64,000 bases of DNA from assembly GCF_001425085.1 (NCBI RefSeq), contig NZ_LMDN01000004.1, positions 248,001 through 312,000 on the forward strand, given 5' to 3'. Both the position numbers and the translations under genes were made by a program. Position 1 is the first letter of the stretch. Each line of letters opens with the position of its first letter. Under the pieces are notes generated by a model. It searched no databases. It was given only the letters and a program-made list of their open reading frames with translations, and had not been told where the DNA came from. Below, piece by piece: positions 17,575 to 26,370 of the stretch. Origin of the DNA: Leifsonia sp. Root4 (lineage in GTDB: Bacteria > Actinomycetota > Actinomycetes > Actinomycetales > Microbacteriaceae).

Positions 17575-19200
17575 ATGACTGAAGCTACTCACGACGTTGT
17601 GATTGTCGGCGGCGGGCACAACGGCCTCGTCGCCGCCGCCTACCTGGCCAAGGCCGGCAAGAGCGTGCTCCTGCTCGAACGCGATGACCACCTCGGCGGC
17701 GCGGCCGTCTCGGCCGAGGCCTTCAGCGGCGTCGATGCCCGGCTCTCGCGCTACTCCTACCTGGTGAGCCTGCTGCCCGCCCGCATCATCGCCGAGCTCG
17801 GCCTCGACATCCGCCTGGCCCAGCGGCGCTACAGCTCGTACACGCCGGATCCGGCGGACACGACGACGGGGCTCCTCGTCGACAACTCGAACCGCCGCTC
17901 CACCCGCGCCTCCTTCGCCCGGGTCGGAGCCGACGGCGACTTCTCGGCCTGGAACGACTTCTACGCCGACACCGCCCGCGTGGCCGCCGCACTCTTCCCG
18001 AGCGTCTGCGAGCCGTTGCCGACCCGCAGCGAGGCCCGCCGGCTGCTCGGCGACGACGCGCTCTGGACCAGCTTCTTCGAGCAGCCGCTCGGCCAGGTCA
18101 TCACCGAGCGTTTCGACAGTGACCTCGTGCGCGGCGTCGTGGCCACCGACGGCCTGATCGGAACCTTCACCTCCGTCGACGACGCATCGCTCGACGCGAA
18201 CCGCTGCTTCCTCTACCACGTGATCGGCAACGAAACCGGAGACTGGCACGTGCCGATCGGCGGCATGGGTGCCGTCTCGGGAGAGATCGAGCGCGCGGCG
18301 AGGCTTGCCGGCGCCCGCATCGTGACCGGCTCAGAGGTCACGAGCATCGGCGCAGACGGCGAGGTGCGCTACCGGCGCGGCCTCCACGAGCGGCGTGTGG
18401 TCGGCGGCACCGTGCTCGCCAACGTCGCGCCATTCGTGCTCGACCAGCTGCTCGCGGCCGGTGGTGCGGCGAGCGCCGGCATCGGCCTCGCCGCCGGCAC
18501 CGCCGCGGGTGCGGTCGGGGATGCCGTCGCCGCCCGCCCGGAGGGTGCGCAGGTCAAGGTCAACCTGATGCTCAGCCGGCTGCCGAAACTGCGCGATGCC
18601 ACGGTGACGCCGGAGGCGGCCTTCGGCGGCACCTTCCACATCAACGAGCGCTACAGCCAGCTCGAGGGGGCGTACGCCGAGGCCTCCCGCGGCGTGATTC
18701 CCGAGGTGCTGCCGTGCGAGATCTACTGCCACACGCTGGCCGACCCCTCGATCCTCGGGCCGGAGCTGGCGGCATCCGGAGCCCACACCCTCACCGTCTT
18801 CGCGCTGCACGCCCCCGACCGCTGGCTGACCGAGGCCAACAACGACGCCACGCGGGAGCGGCTGCAGGCAGCGGTGCTCGCCTCGCTGAACTCGGTGCTC
18901 GCCGAGCCGATCGAAGACGTGGTGATGCGGGATGCCGCCGGCGAACTGTGCATCGAAACGAAGACGACCCTCGACCTCGAGCACGCGCTGAATATGCCCG
19001 GCGGCAACATCTTCCACGGCTCGCTGTCGTGGCCGTTCCTCGAGGACGACGCCCCGCGGGACACCGCGGCCGAGCGCTGGGGCGTCGCTACGGCGCACCC
19101 GCGCGTGCTGATCTGTGGCTCCGGCGCTGTGCGCGGCGGCGCCGTCAGCGGACTCGGCGGGCACAACGCGGCCATGGCGGTGCTGGAGGAGTCGGTCTAA
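17575..19200 (+). CDS. FAD-dependent oxidoreductase, phytoene-desaturase/PYROXD2-like
   Basis: 541-residue flavoprotein of the NAD(P)/FAD-binding amine oxidase and phytoene dehydrogenase group. The N-terminal dinucleotide fold is clear (VVIVGGGHNGLVAAAYLA at residues 8-25, then LLLERDDHLGGAA). A C-terminal FAD motif (ICGSGAVRGGAVSGLGGHNA) closes the fold near residue 520. The length and the VPIGGMGAVS segment fit the PYROXD2-like branch rather than a carotenoid desaturase. No carotenoid genes adjoin it, so the substrate is unknown. It is convergent with pepA across a nested inverted repeat. Confidence 0.85.
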   Translation: MTEATHDVVIVGGGHNGLVAAAYLAKAGKSVLLLERDDHLGGAAVSAEAFSGVDARLSRYSYLVSLLPARIIAELGLDIRLAQRRYSSYTPDPADTTTGLLVDNSNRRSTRASFARVGADGDFSAWNDFYADTARVAAALFPSVCEPLPTRSEARRLLGDDALWTSFFEQPLGQVITERFDSDLVRGVVATDGLIGTFTSVDDASLDANRCFLYHVIGNETGDWHVPIGGMGAVSGEIERAARLAGARIVTGSEVTSIGADGEVRYRRGLHERRVVGGTVLANVAPFVLDQLLAAGGAASAGIGLAAGTAAGAVGDAVAARPEGAQVKVNLMLSRLPKLRDATVTPEAAFGGTFHINERYSQLEGAYAEASRGVIPEVLPCEIYCHTLADPSILGPELAASGAHTLTVFALHAPDRWLTEANNDATRERLQAAVLASLNSVLAEPIEDVVMRDAAGELCIETKTTLDLEHALNMPGGNIFHGSLSWPFLEDDAPRDTAAERWGVATAHPRVLICGSGAVRGGAVSGLGGHNAAMAVLEESV

Positions 19201-19223
19201 GGCTCCTGCGGCGCACGACCGCA

Positions 19224-19363
19224 GGGGTCTGGGGATCGGCTCCTCAGCTCAAACAATGAATGACAGAAGCCGGGCCATCCGATTCGCTGATTGGTTACGG
19301 CGTCTTGTTCGGGCCCGGCTTCTGTCATTCATAACTCGACACCCCGCCGAACCCCAGACCCCC
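19224..19363. repeat. Nested inverted repeats between converging genes
   Basis: The inner arms (19256-19276 and 19312-19332) are 21 bases, perfectly complementary, and contain AATGACAGAAGCCGGGCC. The outer arms GGGGTCTGGGGATCGG (19224-19239) and its near-complement at 19347-19363 flank them. The whole spans 140 bases between convergent genes and is followed by one TTTCGACAAGCTCAA repeat at 19407-19430. A bidirectional terminator or a small non-autonomous mobile repeat would both fit. Confidence 0.7.
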
Positions 19364-19445
19364 GCTGACGGGAGCGGGAGAGCGCCCGGCGCGCCTCCTT
19401 GTGAGGGGTTTCGACAAGCTCAACCAACGGGGGCGGGGCGGCGGG

Positions 19446-20999
19446 CTATGCGACGGGGGTGAAGCGCTGCGCGAACTCGGTGAGCAGGCGCGCGCCGTAC
19501 CCGGTCGCTCCCTGCGAACGCCAGGCGTCGTCGGAATCACTCTGCATCGTCCCGGCGATGTCGAGGTGAGCCCACGGCAGGCCGTCGACGAACTCGTTGA
19601 GGAACAGCGCGGCGGTCGTGGCTCCGGCGAAGCGCCCACCGATGTTGCCGAGGTCGGCGATGTCGGAATCGAGCTGCTTGCGGTACTTCTTCTCAAGCGG
19701 CAGCTGCCAGGCCGGCTCGTCGACGACGGATGCCGCGGCGCGCAGCTGGTCGACGATGGCCTGGTTGTTGCCGAGCACGGCGGCCGTCGCCTGGCCGAGG
19801 GCCATCAGGGCGGACCCGGTGAGGGTGGCGATGTCGACGATCGCGTCCGGCTTCTCCTCCACGGCGAGCGCGAGGGCGTCCATCATGACGAGTCGGCCCT
19901 CCGCATCCGTGTTCTTCACCTCGACGGTGGTGCCGTTGCGCGCGGTGAGCACGTCGCCGAGCTTGGTCGCGGTGCCAGAGGGCATGTTGTCCGTGCACAT
20001 CAGGAAGCCGGTCACAGCGGTGCCGACGCCGAGATCGCGGAACGCCGTGAAGGCGCCGAGCACGGCGGCGGCGCCACCCATGTCCATCTTCATGAGCAGG
20101 TGCATGGGGTCGGAGGGCTTGAGGCTGATTCCGCCGGAGTCGTACATGATGCCCTTGCCGACGAGGGCGAGGTGGCCGGCCTCGGCCGGTGCACCCTCCT
20201 GCCCCGCAGACGTCGGCACGTAACGGAGCTTGACCATGCGCGGCTCCTCGGCGCTGCCGGCGTTGACGCCGAGCAGTCCGCCGCAGCCGAGCTCGATCAG
20301 GGCCTGCTTGTCGAAGACCTCGACGGCGAAGCCGTGCTCGCGCCCCAGTTCGACGGCGAGCCCGGCGATGTCCGTTGCGGTGAGGTGACCGGGCGGCGTG
20401 TTGCAGAGGTCGCGGGTCACGTTGCCGGCACGGGCGCCGATCTGGGCACGGCGGACGGCGGCATCCGCTCCGTCCACTCCGGCCGTGCCGAGCAACTCGA
20501 GCGTGGCCAGCGCGGTGCCCTTGGGCTTCGCCTTGAGCGCGTTGTAGCGGTAGCGGGCCAGCAGCACGCCCTCGGTGACGGCGTCGATGCCGGCGGCGTC
20601 CAGTGCGGGGATGCCCGAGAGGTCCAGGCCGATGCCGGCGTGCGCGGATGCGGCGCGGGCAAAGGCCGCCGCGGCATCGCGAATGGCGGCGTGTGCGGCA
20701 TCCGCGGTCTCGCCCTCGGCGGAGGCAGCGGGAGCACCGAGTCCGACGGCGACGACGAGGCCGCCGGATGCCGCGAGCACCGTCTGCGTCTGGCCGGCCT
20801 TCGCCTCGAAGCCCAGCTTCGCCAGCGCGGCGCGGTCGAGGCCGAGCGCGTCCGGCACGTCGCCCTCGGTGCCGACGAAGTGGCCGGTCACATCGAGGTC
20901 GGCCGAGAAGGTGTCGACGAGGCGCACCACGGCCGGCGCGGCCTGTGACGGCAGAGCACTGAAGTCGCTCGGAATGAGCTTGTGATCACGGACAGACAT
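19446..20999 (-). CDS. pepA: Leucyl aminopeptidase (M17)
   Basis: Cytosolic metallo-aminopeptidase of 517 residues that removes N-terminal residues from peptides. The N-terminal macro-like domain covers about residues 1-170. The catalytic domain has VGKGIMYDSGGISLKPSD (metal and catalytic residues), MKMDMGGAAAVLGA, and the M17 signature NTDAEGRLVM. The length matches family members, and the ATG start is preceded by AAGGGGAA. It is monocistronic with a repeat cluster downstream. It would digest the peptides brought in by the POT transporter. Confidence 0.95.
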   Translation of the reverse strand: MSVRDHKLIPSDFSALPSQAAPAVVRLVDTFSADLDVTGHFVGTEGDVPDALGLDRAALAKLGFEAKAGQTQTVLAASGGLVVAVGLGAPAASAEGETADAAHAAIRDAAAAFARAASAHAGIGLDLSGIPALDAAGIDAVTEGVLLARYRYNALKAKPKGTALATLELLGTAGVDGADAAVRRAQIGARAGNVTRDLCNTPPGHLTATDIAGLAVELGREHGFAVEVFDKQALIELGCGGLLGVNAGSAEEPRMVKLRYVPTSAGQEGAPAEAGHLALVGKGIMYDSGGISLKPSDPMHLLMKMDMGGAAAVLGAFTAFRDLGVGTAVTGFLMCTDNMPSGTATKLGDVLTARNGTTVEVKNTDAEGRLVMMDALALAVEEKPDAIVDIATLTGSALMALGQATAAVLGNNQAIVDQLRAAASVVDEPAWQLPLEKKYRKQLDSDIADLGNIGGRFAGATTAALFLNEFVDGLPWAHLDIAGTMQSDSDDAWRSQGATGYGARLLTEFAQRFTPVA

Positions 21000-21252
21000 G
21001 GTTCCCCTTCACTCGAGCGCGAGCGCCAGGTGCCGGGTTGCGCTCGGGCTGCTCGGGTCGGGTCTTCTGGCGATGCTAGCGCAGAACGCTGTCGCGCGAA
21101 CGGGGAGCGAGCACGCCAGACGAGCCGTTTGCCGCCCCATCGATATTGCTTGCCCTCGGCCGGCACTTCGGGGGTAGCCTGAAGAAAAGAATGACCCGTA
21201 CGGGCATTGTCGGCCCCTGCGGATCTTGGCGCTGAACCCTGCGGAGGCCGTC

Positions 21253-21759
21253 ATGTCACCCCAACCCACCGGACGATTCGCCCACCGCCCCGACGGGCTG
21301 TATCTGCTTCTCGACAGGCTGTTCGTCGCACCGATCGAGGACGTCTGGTTCAGCCTGACGAATCCACATCAGATGGAGAAGTGGATCGGCACATACACGG
21401 GTCAGCCGGCGACCGGCGGGGTCAAGTTCCGCATGACGAGCGAGCCGGACTCCGAGTGGGAGTACGTCACGATTCTTGAGTGCTTGCCGCCGCACCGCTT
21501 CCTGGTGGAGTCCAGAGAGGGTCTCGAGAAGATGCGGGTGTTCTGCCACCTCACCGAGGCGGGCGGCATGACCACGCTGACCCTGGGCCAGCGGCTGCAC
21601 GAGGCGAAGGATGCCGCGACGATGGGTCCCGGCTGGGACTACTACCTCGACCGGCTCATCGCCTCCCGCTCCGGCCATGCGCTGCCGGAGTGGGAACACT
21701 ACTACCCGGCGCACTCCGGTTACTACAAGGAGCTGGTGATCCCGGCGAAGAGTGCATGA
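21253..21759 (+). CDS. SRPBCC/AHSA1-type protein
   Basis: 168-residue START-like fold protein. The pattern LDRLFVAPIEDVWFSLTNPH-QMEKWIGTY is the usual first helix-grip segment, followed by beta strands and a long C-terminal helix (GPGWDYYLDRLIASRSG). I chose the ATG at 21253 because TGCGGAGG lies 8 bases before it; the open frame has nine extra codons upstream. Members bind hydrophobic ligands or act as Hsp90 activator-like proteins; the real role is unknown. It has no operon partner. Confidence 0.82.
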   Translation: MSPQPTGRFAHRPDGLYLLLDRLFVAPIEDVWFSLTNPHQMEKWIGTYTGQPATGGVKFRMTSEPDSEWEYVTILECLPPHRFLVESREGLEKMRVFCHLTEAGGMTTLTLGQRLHEAKDAATMGPGWDYYLDRLIASRSGHALPEWEHYYPAHSGYYKELVIPAKSA

Positions 21760-21886
21760 GCCGCTGAGCGCCCCGCGTGAAGCGGTGACGTGCGGCGCGT
21801 GTGCGCGGCATCCGGAGGGCCACCCGCAATACTGAGGACAGCCAATCGGCTGCCACGGGGCGGCCGGTGACCAGGAAGGGCCCTCC

Positions 21887-23080
21887 ATGCCTCGCGGATC
21901 TCTCGTTCATCGCGCACACACCGAACAGGGTCGTGCGGCCGCACGGGATGCCGCTCCCAGCAAGGCGCCGTCGGCGCACACCGCCCACCTCGGCGCGGGT
22001 ATCGTTCCCCGCGGGCTGCGCCACCGCGAGAAGCCGAGCATGTTCCAGACCCGTCCGCTGATGTGGGGCTTCACCGTGACGATCGGCGTGCTCATCGCGC
22101 TGGTGCTCGCGCTCACGCTGTACAACCTCGGCTCCGTGCTGATCTCGGTCTTCGCCGCCCTCTTCATCAGCCTCGGGCTCGACCCGCTGATCCGCTGGTT
22201 CCAGAAGCTCGGCATGCCGCGGCCGTGGGCACTGGTCACCGTGATCGCACTCATCGTGGCGATGCTGGCGACGATCCTGCTGATCATCATTCCGCTGATC
22301 ATCGAGCAGGTGCAACAGATCGTGACGACGGTGCCGCAGCAGGTCGCAGCGCTGGAGAAGAGCGGGTGGTTCACCCAGCTCGACGAGAACACCGGCGGCC
22401 TCGTCGGAGCGGTCGTCGACTGGGTGCAGACGACGATCGCCGACCCCAAGTTCTGGGCGACCGTCGGCGGCGGCGCACTCCAGGTCGGGTTCGCCGTGAC
22501 GAACGCACTGAGCTCCGGCTTCTTCGTCGCAATCCTCACCATCTGGTTCGTCGCGACGCTCGACACGATGAAGACGGCCGCCTACTCGCTCGTTGCGGCA
22601 TCCAAGCGGGAGGTCTTTTCCGGCTACTCCAACCGCATCATGGACTCGGTCGGCCGCTACCTCAGCGGCATGGTCATCCTCGCCTTCATCAACGCGGTGT
22701 TCAGCGTCATCCTGCTCACCCTGGTGGGGGTGCATTACGCCTTCATCATCGGCGTCGCGGTCTTCTTCATCACGCTGATCCCCTTGATCGGAACCGTGAT
22801 CACCACGGCGTTCATGACCGTGATCGCTCTCTTCGTCTCGCCGACGGCCGCGCTCATCACGCTGCTCTCGATGCTGGTCTACATGCAGGTCGAGGCATAC
22901 ATCCTGACGCCACGGGTCATGAGCAAGGCCGTGCAGGTTCCGGGCTCGATCGTGCTGATCTCGGCCCTGGCCGGTGGCACGCTCGCCGGGCTCGGCGGCG
23001 CCCTCGTGGCCATCCCGATCTCGGCCGGCATCATCCTGCTCATCCGCGAGGTGCTGATCCCGGCGAAGGCCCGCAGCTAG
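21887..23080 (+). CDS. AI-2E family transporter (PF01594 permease)
   Basis: 397-residue membrane protein. A basic cytoplasmic N-terminus of about 50 residues is followed by helices in pairs, a long amphipathic region (about 145-175) and a C-terminal helical bundle with the family hallmark segments SRYLSGMVILAFINA-like (VGRYLSGMVILAFINA) and YMQVEAYILTPRVMSKAVQ. Members export small molecules such as AI-2 or exchange cations such as Na+ for H+; the family does not tell which. The ATG is preceded by AGGAAGG. Confidence 0.88.
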   Translation: MPRGSLVHRAHTEQGRAAARDAAPSKAPSAHTAHLGAGIVPRGLRHREKPSMFQTRPLMWGFTVTIGVLIALVLALTLYNLGSVLISVFAALFISLGLDPLIRWFQKLGMPRPWALVTVIALIVAMLATILLIIIPLIIEQVQQIVTTVPQQVAALEKSGWFTQLDENTGGLVGAVVDWVQTTIADPKFWATVGGGALQVGFAVTNALSSGFFVAILTIWFVATLDTMKTAAYSLVAASKREVFSGYSNRIMDSVGRYLSGMVILAFINAVFSVILLTLVGVHYAFIIGVAVFFITLIPLIGTVITTAFMTVIALFVSPTAALITLLSMLVYMQVEAYILTPRVMSKAVQVPGSIVLISALAGGTLAGLGGALVAIPISAGIILLIREVLIPAKARS

Positions 23081-23269
23081 TTGAAAGACCGTGGACCGAT
23101 TGCTTGATCACATCATCTACCGGCTCTTCGCGATTGAGGATGTAGCGCGGGCCTGAATCCACCCGATCCCAGGCCTGGTAGCCGGCAGCGGCGTCATTTT
23201 CTGGCGAAACTGCGTGGAATTTCGCCGTCGTCACCCCGTATCAAAATCCGAATGCCCAAACGGTTCGCG

Positions 23270-23280
23270 CTATACTATAG
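23270..23280. promoter_or_regulatory. Operator/promoter palindrome CTATACTATAG, copy 1
   Basis: An 11-base perfect odd palindrome with central C lies 83 bases before the start of the MHS transporter gene. It also contains TATACT, a good -10 hexamer, so a bound regulator would block RNA polymerase directly. The identical 11 bases are at 36780-36790 before the second catabolic operon. No convincing -35 is visible. Confidence 0.6.
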
Positions 23281-23362
23281 TGATCTGAGACCTGCCGCCC
23301 GAACCGAGGCGTTCGCAGAAATAGAGGACTATCCCCCGGGAGAGTTGAGCAAGGGAGCTCCA

Positions 23363-24679
23363 ATGATCACACAAGACGTCGCGGCGCCCTCGTCAGCACA
23401 GCTGACAGGCAACGCCACCAAAACCGAGCGTAAGAACCTTCGCGCGCTCAGCTGGGGCCACGCCCTCGAATGGTACGACTGGGCGATCTTCGGTCTGCTC
23501 TCGTCGTACCTTGGGGCCCACTTCTTCCCCGCAGACAGCGCACTCGCATCGACACTGAATGCGCTCGCCGTCTTCGCCGTTGGATTCATTGCTCGCCCCG
23601 TTGGCGGCATCGTCTTCGGATCTATGGCCGACCGTGTCGGCCGCCGCAAGATCATGATCTTCGCCATCGCAGCCGTTTCCTTCGGCAGCTTCGTCATCGG
23701 CGTCCTGCCGGGGTATGAGACCATCGGTGTTGCCGCGCCGATCGTGGTCGTCGCCATGCGTTTGCTGCAGGGTCTGTCTGCCGGCGTCGAGGCACCTCTC
23801 GGCACCGCCTACGCACTCGAACTGGTTCCGAACCGCCCCGGTTATGTCTCTGGCTTCTTCGGATTCTTCAACAACCTCGGAAACCTGCTCGCACCACTGT
23901 CGATCTTCTTCCTCACACAGCTGCTCACGGGTGAAAACCTCGAAGAGTGGGGCTGGCGCATTCCGTTCATCATCGGCGGTCTGTTCGGTCTCATCGTGCT
24001 GTGGCTGCGCACCACGCTGCCTGAGACGCTCGACATCGACGGCGCACGCGAAGCAAAGGCCCAGAAGAAGCAGCTCCCCTCAGTATGGGGCGACGTACGC
24101 AAGTACTGGCTCAGCGTTCTGGCCACCGTCTTCATCGTCGGTGCCATCCAGGCCTACAACTACACGTGGATCGCTGGCCTGCCCAACCTCGCGCGCGCTG
24201 CTTTCCAGGAAGACCCAGCCGCTGTTTTCGCTATCACCACCGGCTTCGGAGTCTTCATGACCCTTGGCGCACTGTTCCTCAGCAAGGTTCTTGACCGCTT
24301 CGCGATGTCGAAGGTCTTCGTCGTTGCTCGCGTCCTGGCAATTCCGACGATCTTCCTGTCATTGCTGTACACACAGCCCGGCATCGGAACCTTCGCAGGG
24401 GTCATGTTCGGTGGCGCGATCGTGTTGCTTCTCAACATGACGATCTTCGTCACGGTCTCCAACTCGCTGCTGCCCCAACACATCCGCGGCACGGGCCTCG
24501 GCCTCGGTTACGGCTTCGGAGTTGCGCTCTTCGGCGGCACCGCTTCGTTCCTGCTGCTGTGGCTGCAGGGCGAGGGCATGTTCTGGATGTTCCCGGTATA
24601 CATCGCCGCCCTGTGCGCAATCAGCGTGGTTCTGTACCTCGTAGCCAAGAAGCGCAACGGCATCTTCGTCGGTAAGTAG
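23363..24679 (+). CDS. MHS-family (MFS) metabolite:proton symporter
   Basis: 438-residue major facilitator of the metabolite:H+ symporter branch. The first helix carries the MHS signature WGHALEWYDWAIFGLLSSYL, and the loop between helices 2 and 3 is SMADRVGRRKIM. A second conserved loop is GLSAGVEAPLGTAYALELVP. I chose the ATG at 23363 with AAGGGAG 8 bases upstream; the frame is open a further 37 codons upstream. It is the first gene of an operon with a nucleoside hydrolase and a cytidine-deaminase-like protein, so a nucleoside or related N-glycoside is the likely cargo by inference. Synonymous sites use more T than in neighbouring genes, which hints at transfer. Confidence 0.9.
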   Translation: MITQDVAAPSSAQLTGNATKTERKNLRALSWGHALEWYDWAIFGLLSSYLGAHFFPADSALASTLNALAVFAVGFIARPVGGIVFGSMADRVGRRKIMIFAIAAVSFGSFVIGVLPGYETIGVAAPIVVVAMRLLQGLSAGVEAPLGTAYALELVPNRPGYVSGFFGFFNNLGNLLAPLSIFFLTQLLTGENLEEWGWRIPFIIGGLFGLIVLWLRTTLPETLDIDGAREAKAQKKQLPSVWGDVRKYWLSVLATVFIVGAIQAYNYTWIAGLPNLARAAFQEDPAAVFAITTGFGVFMTLGALFLSKVLDRFAMSKVFVVARVLAIPTIFLSLLYTQPGIGTFAGVMFGGAIVLLLNMTIFVTVSNSLLPQHIRGTGLGLGYGFGVALFGGTASFLLLWLQGEGMFWMFPVYIAALCAISVVLYLVAKKRNGIFVGK

Positions 24680-24696
24680 TCCGACTCTCTGCACGG

Positions 24697-24725
24697 TACC
24701 GGCAACGTCGGCAACGGTGCCGGTA
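24697..24725 (+). terminator. Intercistronic hairpin after the MHS transporter
   Basis: TACCGGCA (24697-24704) and TGCCGGTA (24718-24725) are exact complements around a 13-base loop. With no T-run it may act as an mRNA stabiliser or attenuator inside the operon rather than as a terminator. Confidence 0.4.
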
Positions 24726-24772
24726 TCGCAGAGGTTCTCCACTGACACAGGCACCATAGAAAGAACGGAACC

Positions 24773-25729
24773 ATGGAACGCTTCATCATTGACACTGACC
24801 CCGGCATCGACGACGCCGGCGCACTGTTCTGGGCACTCGCAACGGACAAGTTCCACGTCGAGGCACTCACCACCGTCTTCGGGAACGTGAACGTTCAGAA
24901 GGCAACCGCCAACGCACGTAAGATCACACACCTGTCGGGTCGCCCCGACATGCCGATTTGGGTTGGCGCTCCCCGCCCTCTCGTAGGTGAGCCGAACTTC
25001 GCCGAGCACATTCACCGTCCCAGCGGCGTTGGGTACTGGGAATACCCCGATCCGGCCCCCGGCACTGATGGCCCCACCGAGGCCGTGCAGAAGATGATCG
25101 ACCTCGTCATGTCAAACCCGGGCGAGATCAGCATCATGGCGCTCGCACCGCTCACGAACGTCGCTCTCGCGATCTCGTTGGAGCCGAAGTTTGCTGAGAA
25201 CGTCCGTCGCATCATTTACATGGGTGGAGCAGCTCTCACGTGGGGCAACGCCTCTCCTGTTGCCAGCGCGAACATCTTCAACGATCCTGAAGCTGCCGAA
25301 ATCGTCGTGCAATCTGGTGCCAAGCTCACACAGGTCGGTCTTGACGTGTGCCGCAAGTTCTCGGTCACCCCTGACCGGGTCGAGAAGCTGTGGACATCAG
25401 GTTCACCCATGGGCCGCGCCCTGTGCGACATGATCGGCTACCCCGACCGCCACCAGGACACCACTGAGATGCCCGAGTGGAAACTAGAAGGCATGCACCT
25501 GAACGATGTTCCATGCGTTGCCTACGCCATCAACCCGGACTGGTTCCAGGCGCGTCATCTGCGCGTCGATGTTGAGCTAGACGGCAAGCACACCCGCGGA
25601 CAGACAGTCGTGCAGATGGTCGACCGTTGGGGCGGTGTCCCCAACGTTGATGTGTTGCTGGACATTGACGCGGCAGCCGTGGCAGACGCGCTCGTCGAGT
25701 CTGTCACCGCTTTCGGAACCAGGAACTAG
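24773..25729 (+). CDS. Nucleoside hydrolase (inosine-uridine preferring family), copy 1
   Basis: 318-residue enzyme of the IUNH family, which cleaves the N-glycosidic bond of nucleosides to free base and ribose with a Ca2+ in the active site. The hallmark IIDTDPGIDDAGAL starts at residue 5 and supplies the calcium ligands. VFGNVNVQKATANA, MALAPLTNVALAI and a late MHLNDVPCVAY segment (in place of the usual HDP) are also present. Start ATG follows GAACGGAA. It lies between a permease and a deaminase-like gene. The unusual C-terminal active-site segment warns that the substrate may not be a standard nucleoside. Confidence 0.9.
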   Translation: MERFIIDTDPGIDDAGALFWALATDKFHVEALTTVFGNVNVQKATANARKITHLSGRPDMPIWVGAPRPLVGEPNFAEHIHRPSGVGYWEYPDPAPGTDGPTEAVQKMIDLVMSNPGEISIMALAPLTNVALAISLEPKFAENVRRIIYMGGAALTWGNASPVASANIFNDPEAAEIVVQSGAKLTQVGLDVCRKFSVTPDRVEKLWTSGSPMGRALCDMIGYPDRHQDTTEMPEWKLEGMHLNDVPCVAYAINPDWFQARHLRVDVELDGKHTRGQTVVQMVDRWGGVPNVDVLLDIDAAAVADALVESVTAFGTRN

Positions 25730-25770
25730 TGCGACGGACTGCTGCACGCTCTGAGCGCGGCCAGCAGTGA

Positions 25771-25809
25771 AAGCCTTCGGCCGTGTGTATTGGACACGGT
25801 CGAAGGCTT
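25771..25809 (+). terminator. Strong hairpin between nucleoside hydrolase and deaminase genes
   Basis: AAGCCTTCGGCCGTGT (25771-25786) pairs with ACACGGTCGAAGGCTT (25794-25809) with one mismatch and a 7-base loop, followed by CGTCTTTG. It lies 34 bases before the next start codon and could end part of the transcripts, lowering expression of the deaminase. Confidence 0.6.
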
Positions 25810-25843
25810 CGTCTTTGTCCCGTGTAATCGGAAAGGTACGACT

Positions 25844-26263
25844 ATGACTCAAGAACTCCTCCCCACAGACACGGAACTCATCGAGGCCGCCGCGGCCCTC
25901 CTGTCACGCGTGCACGATCCTGGCGCCGTTCGGGTTGCCGCCGCTGCACGCGGCATCTCGGGAGCCGTGTATCTCGGCGTGAGTCTCGCCACCCCGCGCG
26001 TCAAAGTGTGTGCTGAAAGCAGCGCGGTCGCCAACGCGAAAATCGGCGGCGACGAAGCCATCACCACGATCGTTTCTGTCGGGCTCGGGGTTGACGATGT
26101 TCCGCACGTCATCAACCCGTGCGGGGTGTGCCGTGAACTGATCCCGAAGTTTGGTCAGGATCTGCGTGTCCTCGTCGACACGGGGGACGGTGTCGTCGCC
26201 GCAGTGGCCCCCGTCGAACTCCTGCCTTTGCCGTGGATCCGCGCTCGCTCCTACGACGACTAA
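25844..26263 (+). CDS. Cytidine-deaminase-like protein
   Basis: 139-residue member of the CDA fold. The zinc site is complete: CAESSAVANA supplies the first cysteine and the catalytic Glu, and NPCGVCRELI supplies the PCxxC pair. The N-terminal region TELIEAAAALLSRVHDP is longer and unlike typical cytidine deaminases, and the usual FTGVNVENASY substrate strand reads YLGVSLATPRVKV. It therefore resembles the looser blasticidin-S-deaminase-like or uncharacterised CDA branch. The ATG at 25844 follows AAAGG. As the third gene of the operon it probably deaminates the base or nucleoside that the hydrolase handles. Confidence 0.82.
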   Translation: MTQELLPTDTELIEAAAALLSRVHDPGAVRVAAAARGISGAVYLGVSLATPRVKVCAESSAVANAKIGGDEAITTIVSVGLGVDDVPHVINPCGVCRELIPKFGQDLRVLVDTGDGVVAAVAPVELLPLPWIRARSYDD

Positions 26264-26325
26264 AGAAGCACTGAGACGGGGCGGCGCAGGGGTGACCTCG
26301 GGTTTCGCCGCCTGCTCGTCTCGCG

Positions 26326-26364
26326 CGGTTGGCTTCGGTCGCTGGCGCTCCCTCGAGCCAACCG
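26326..26364. terminator. Hairpin between convergent deaminase and copper ATPase genes
   Basis: CGGTTGGCT (26326-26334) pairs exactly with AGCCAACCG (26356-26364). The loop contains TCGCTGGCGCTC, the core seen in the repeat inside the LysR gene at 14346. Confidence 0.55.
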
Positions 26365-26370
26365 GAGTGA

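Noticed and set aside
25771-25809. Riboswitch before the deaminase gene
   Set aside because: It is a single hairpin without the conserved core of any riboswitch I know; a terminator or attenuator is simpler.
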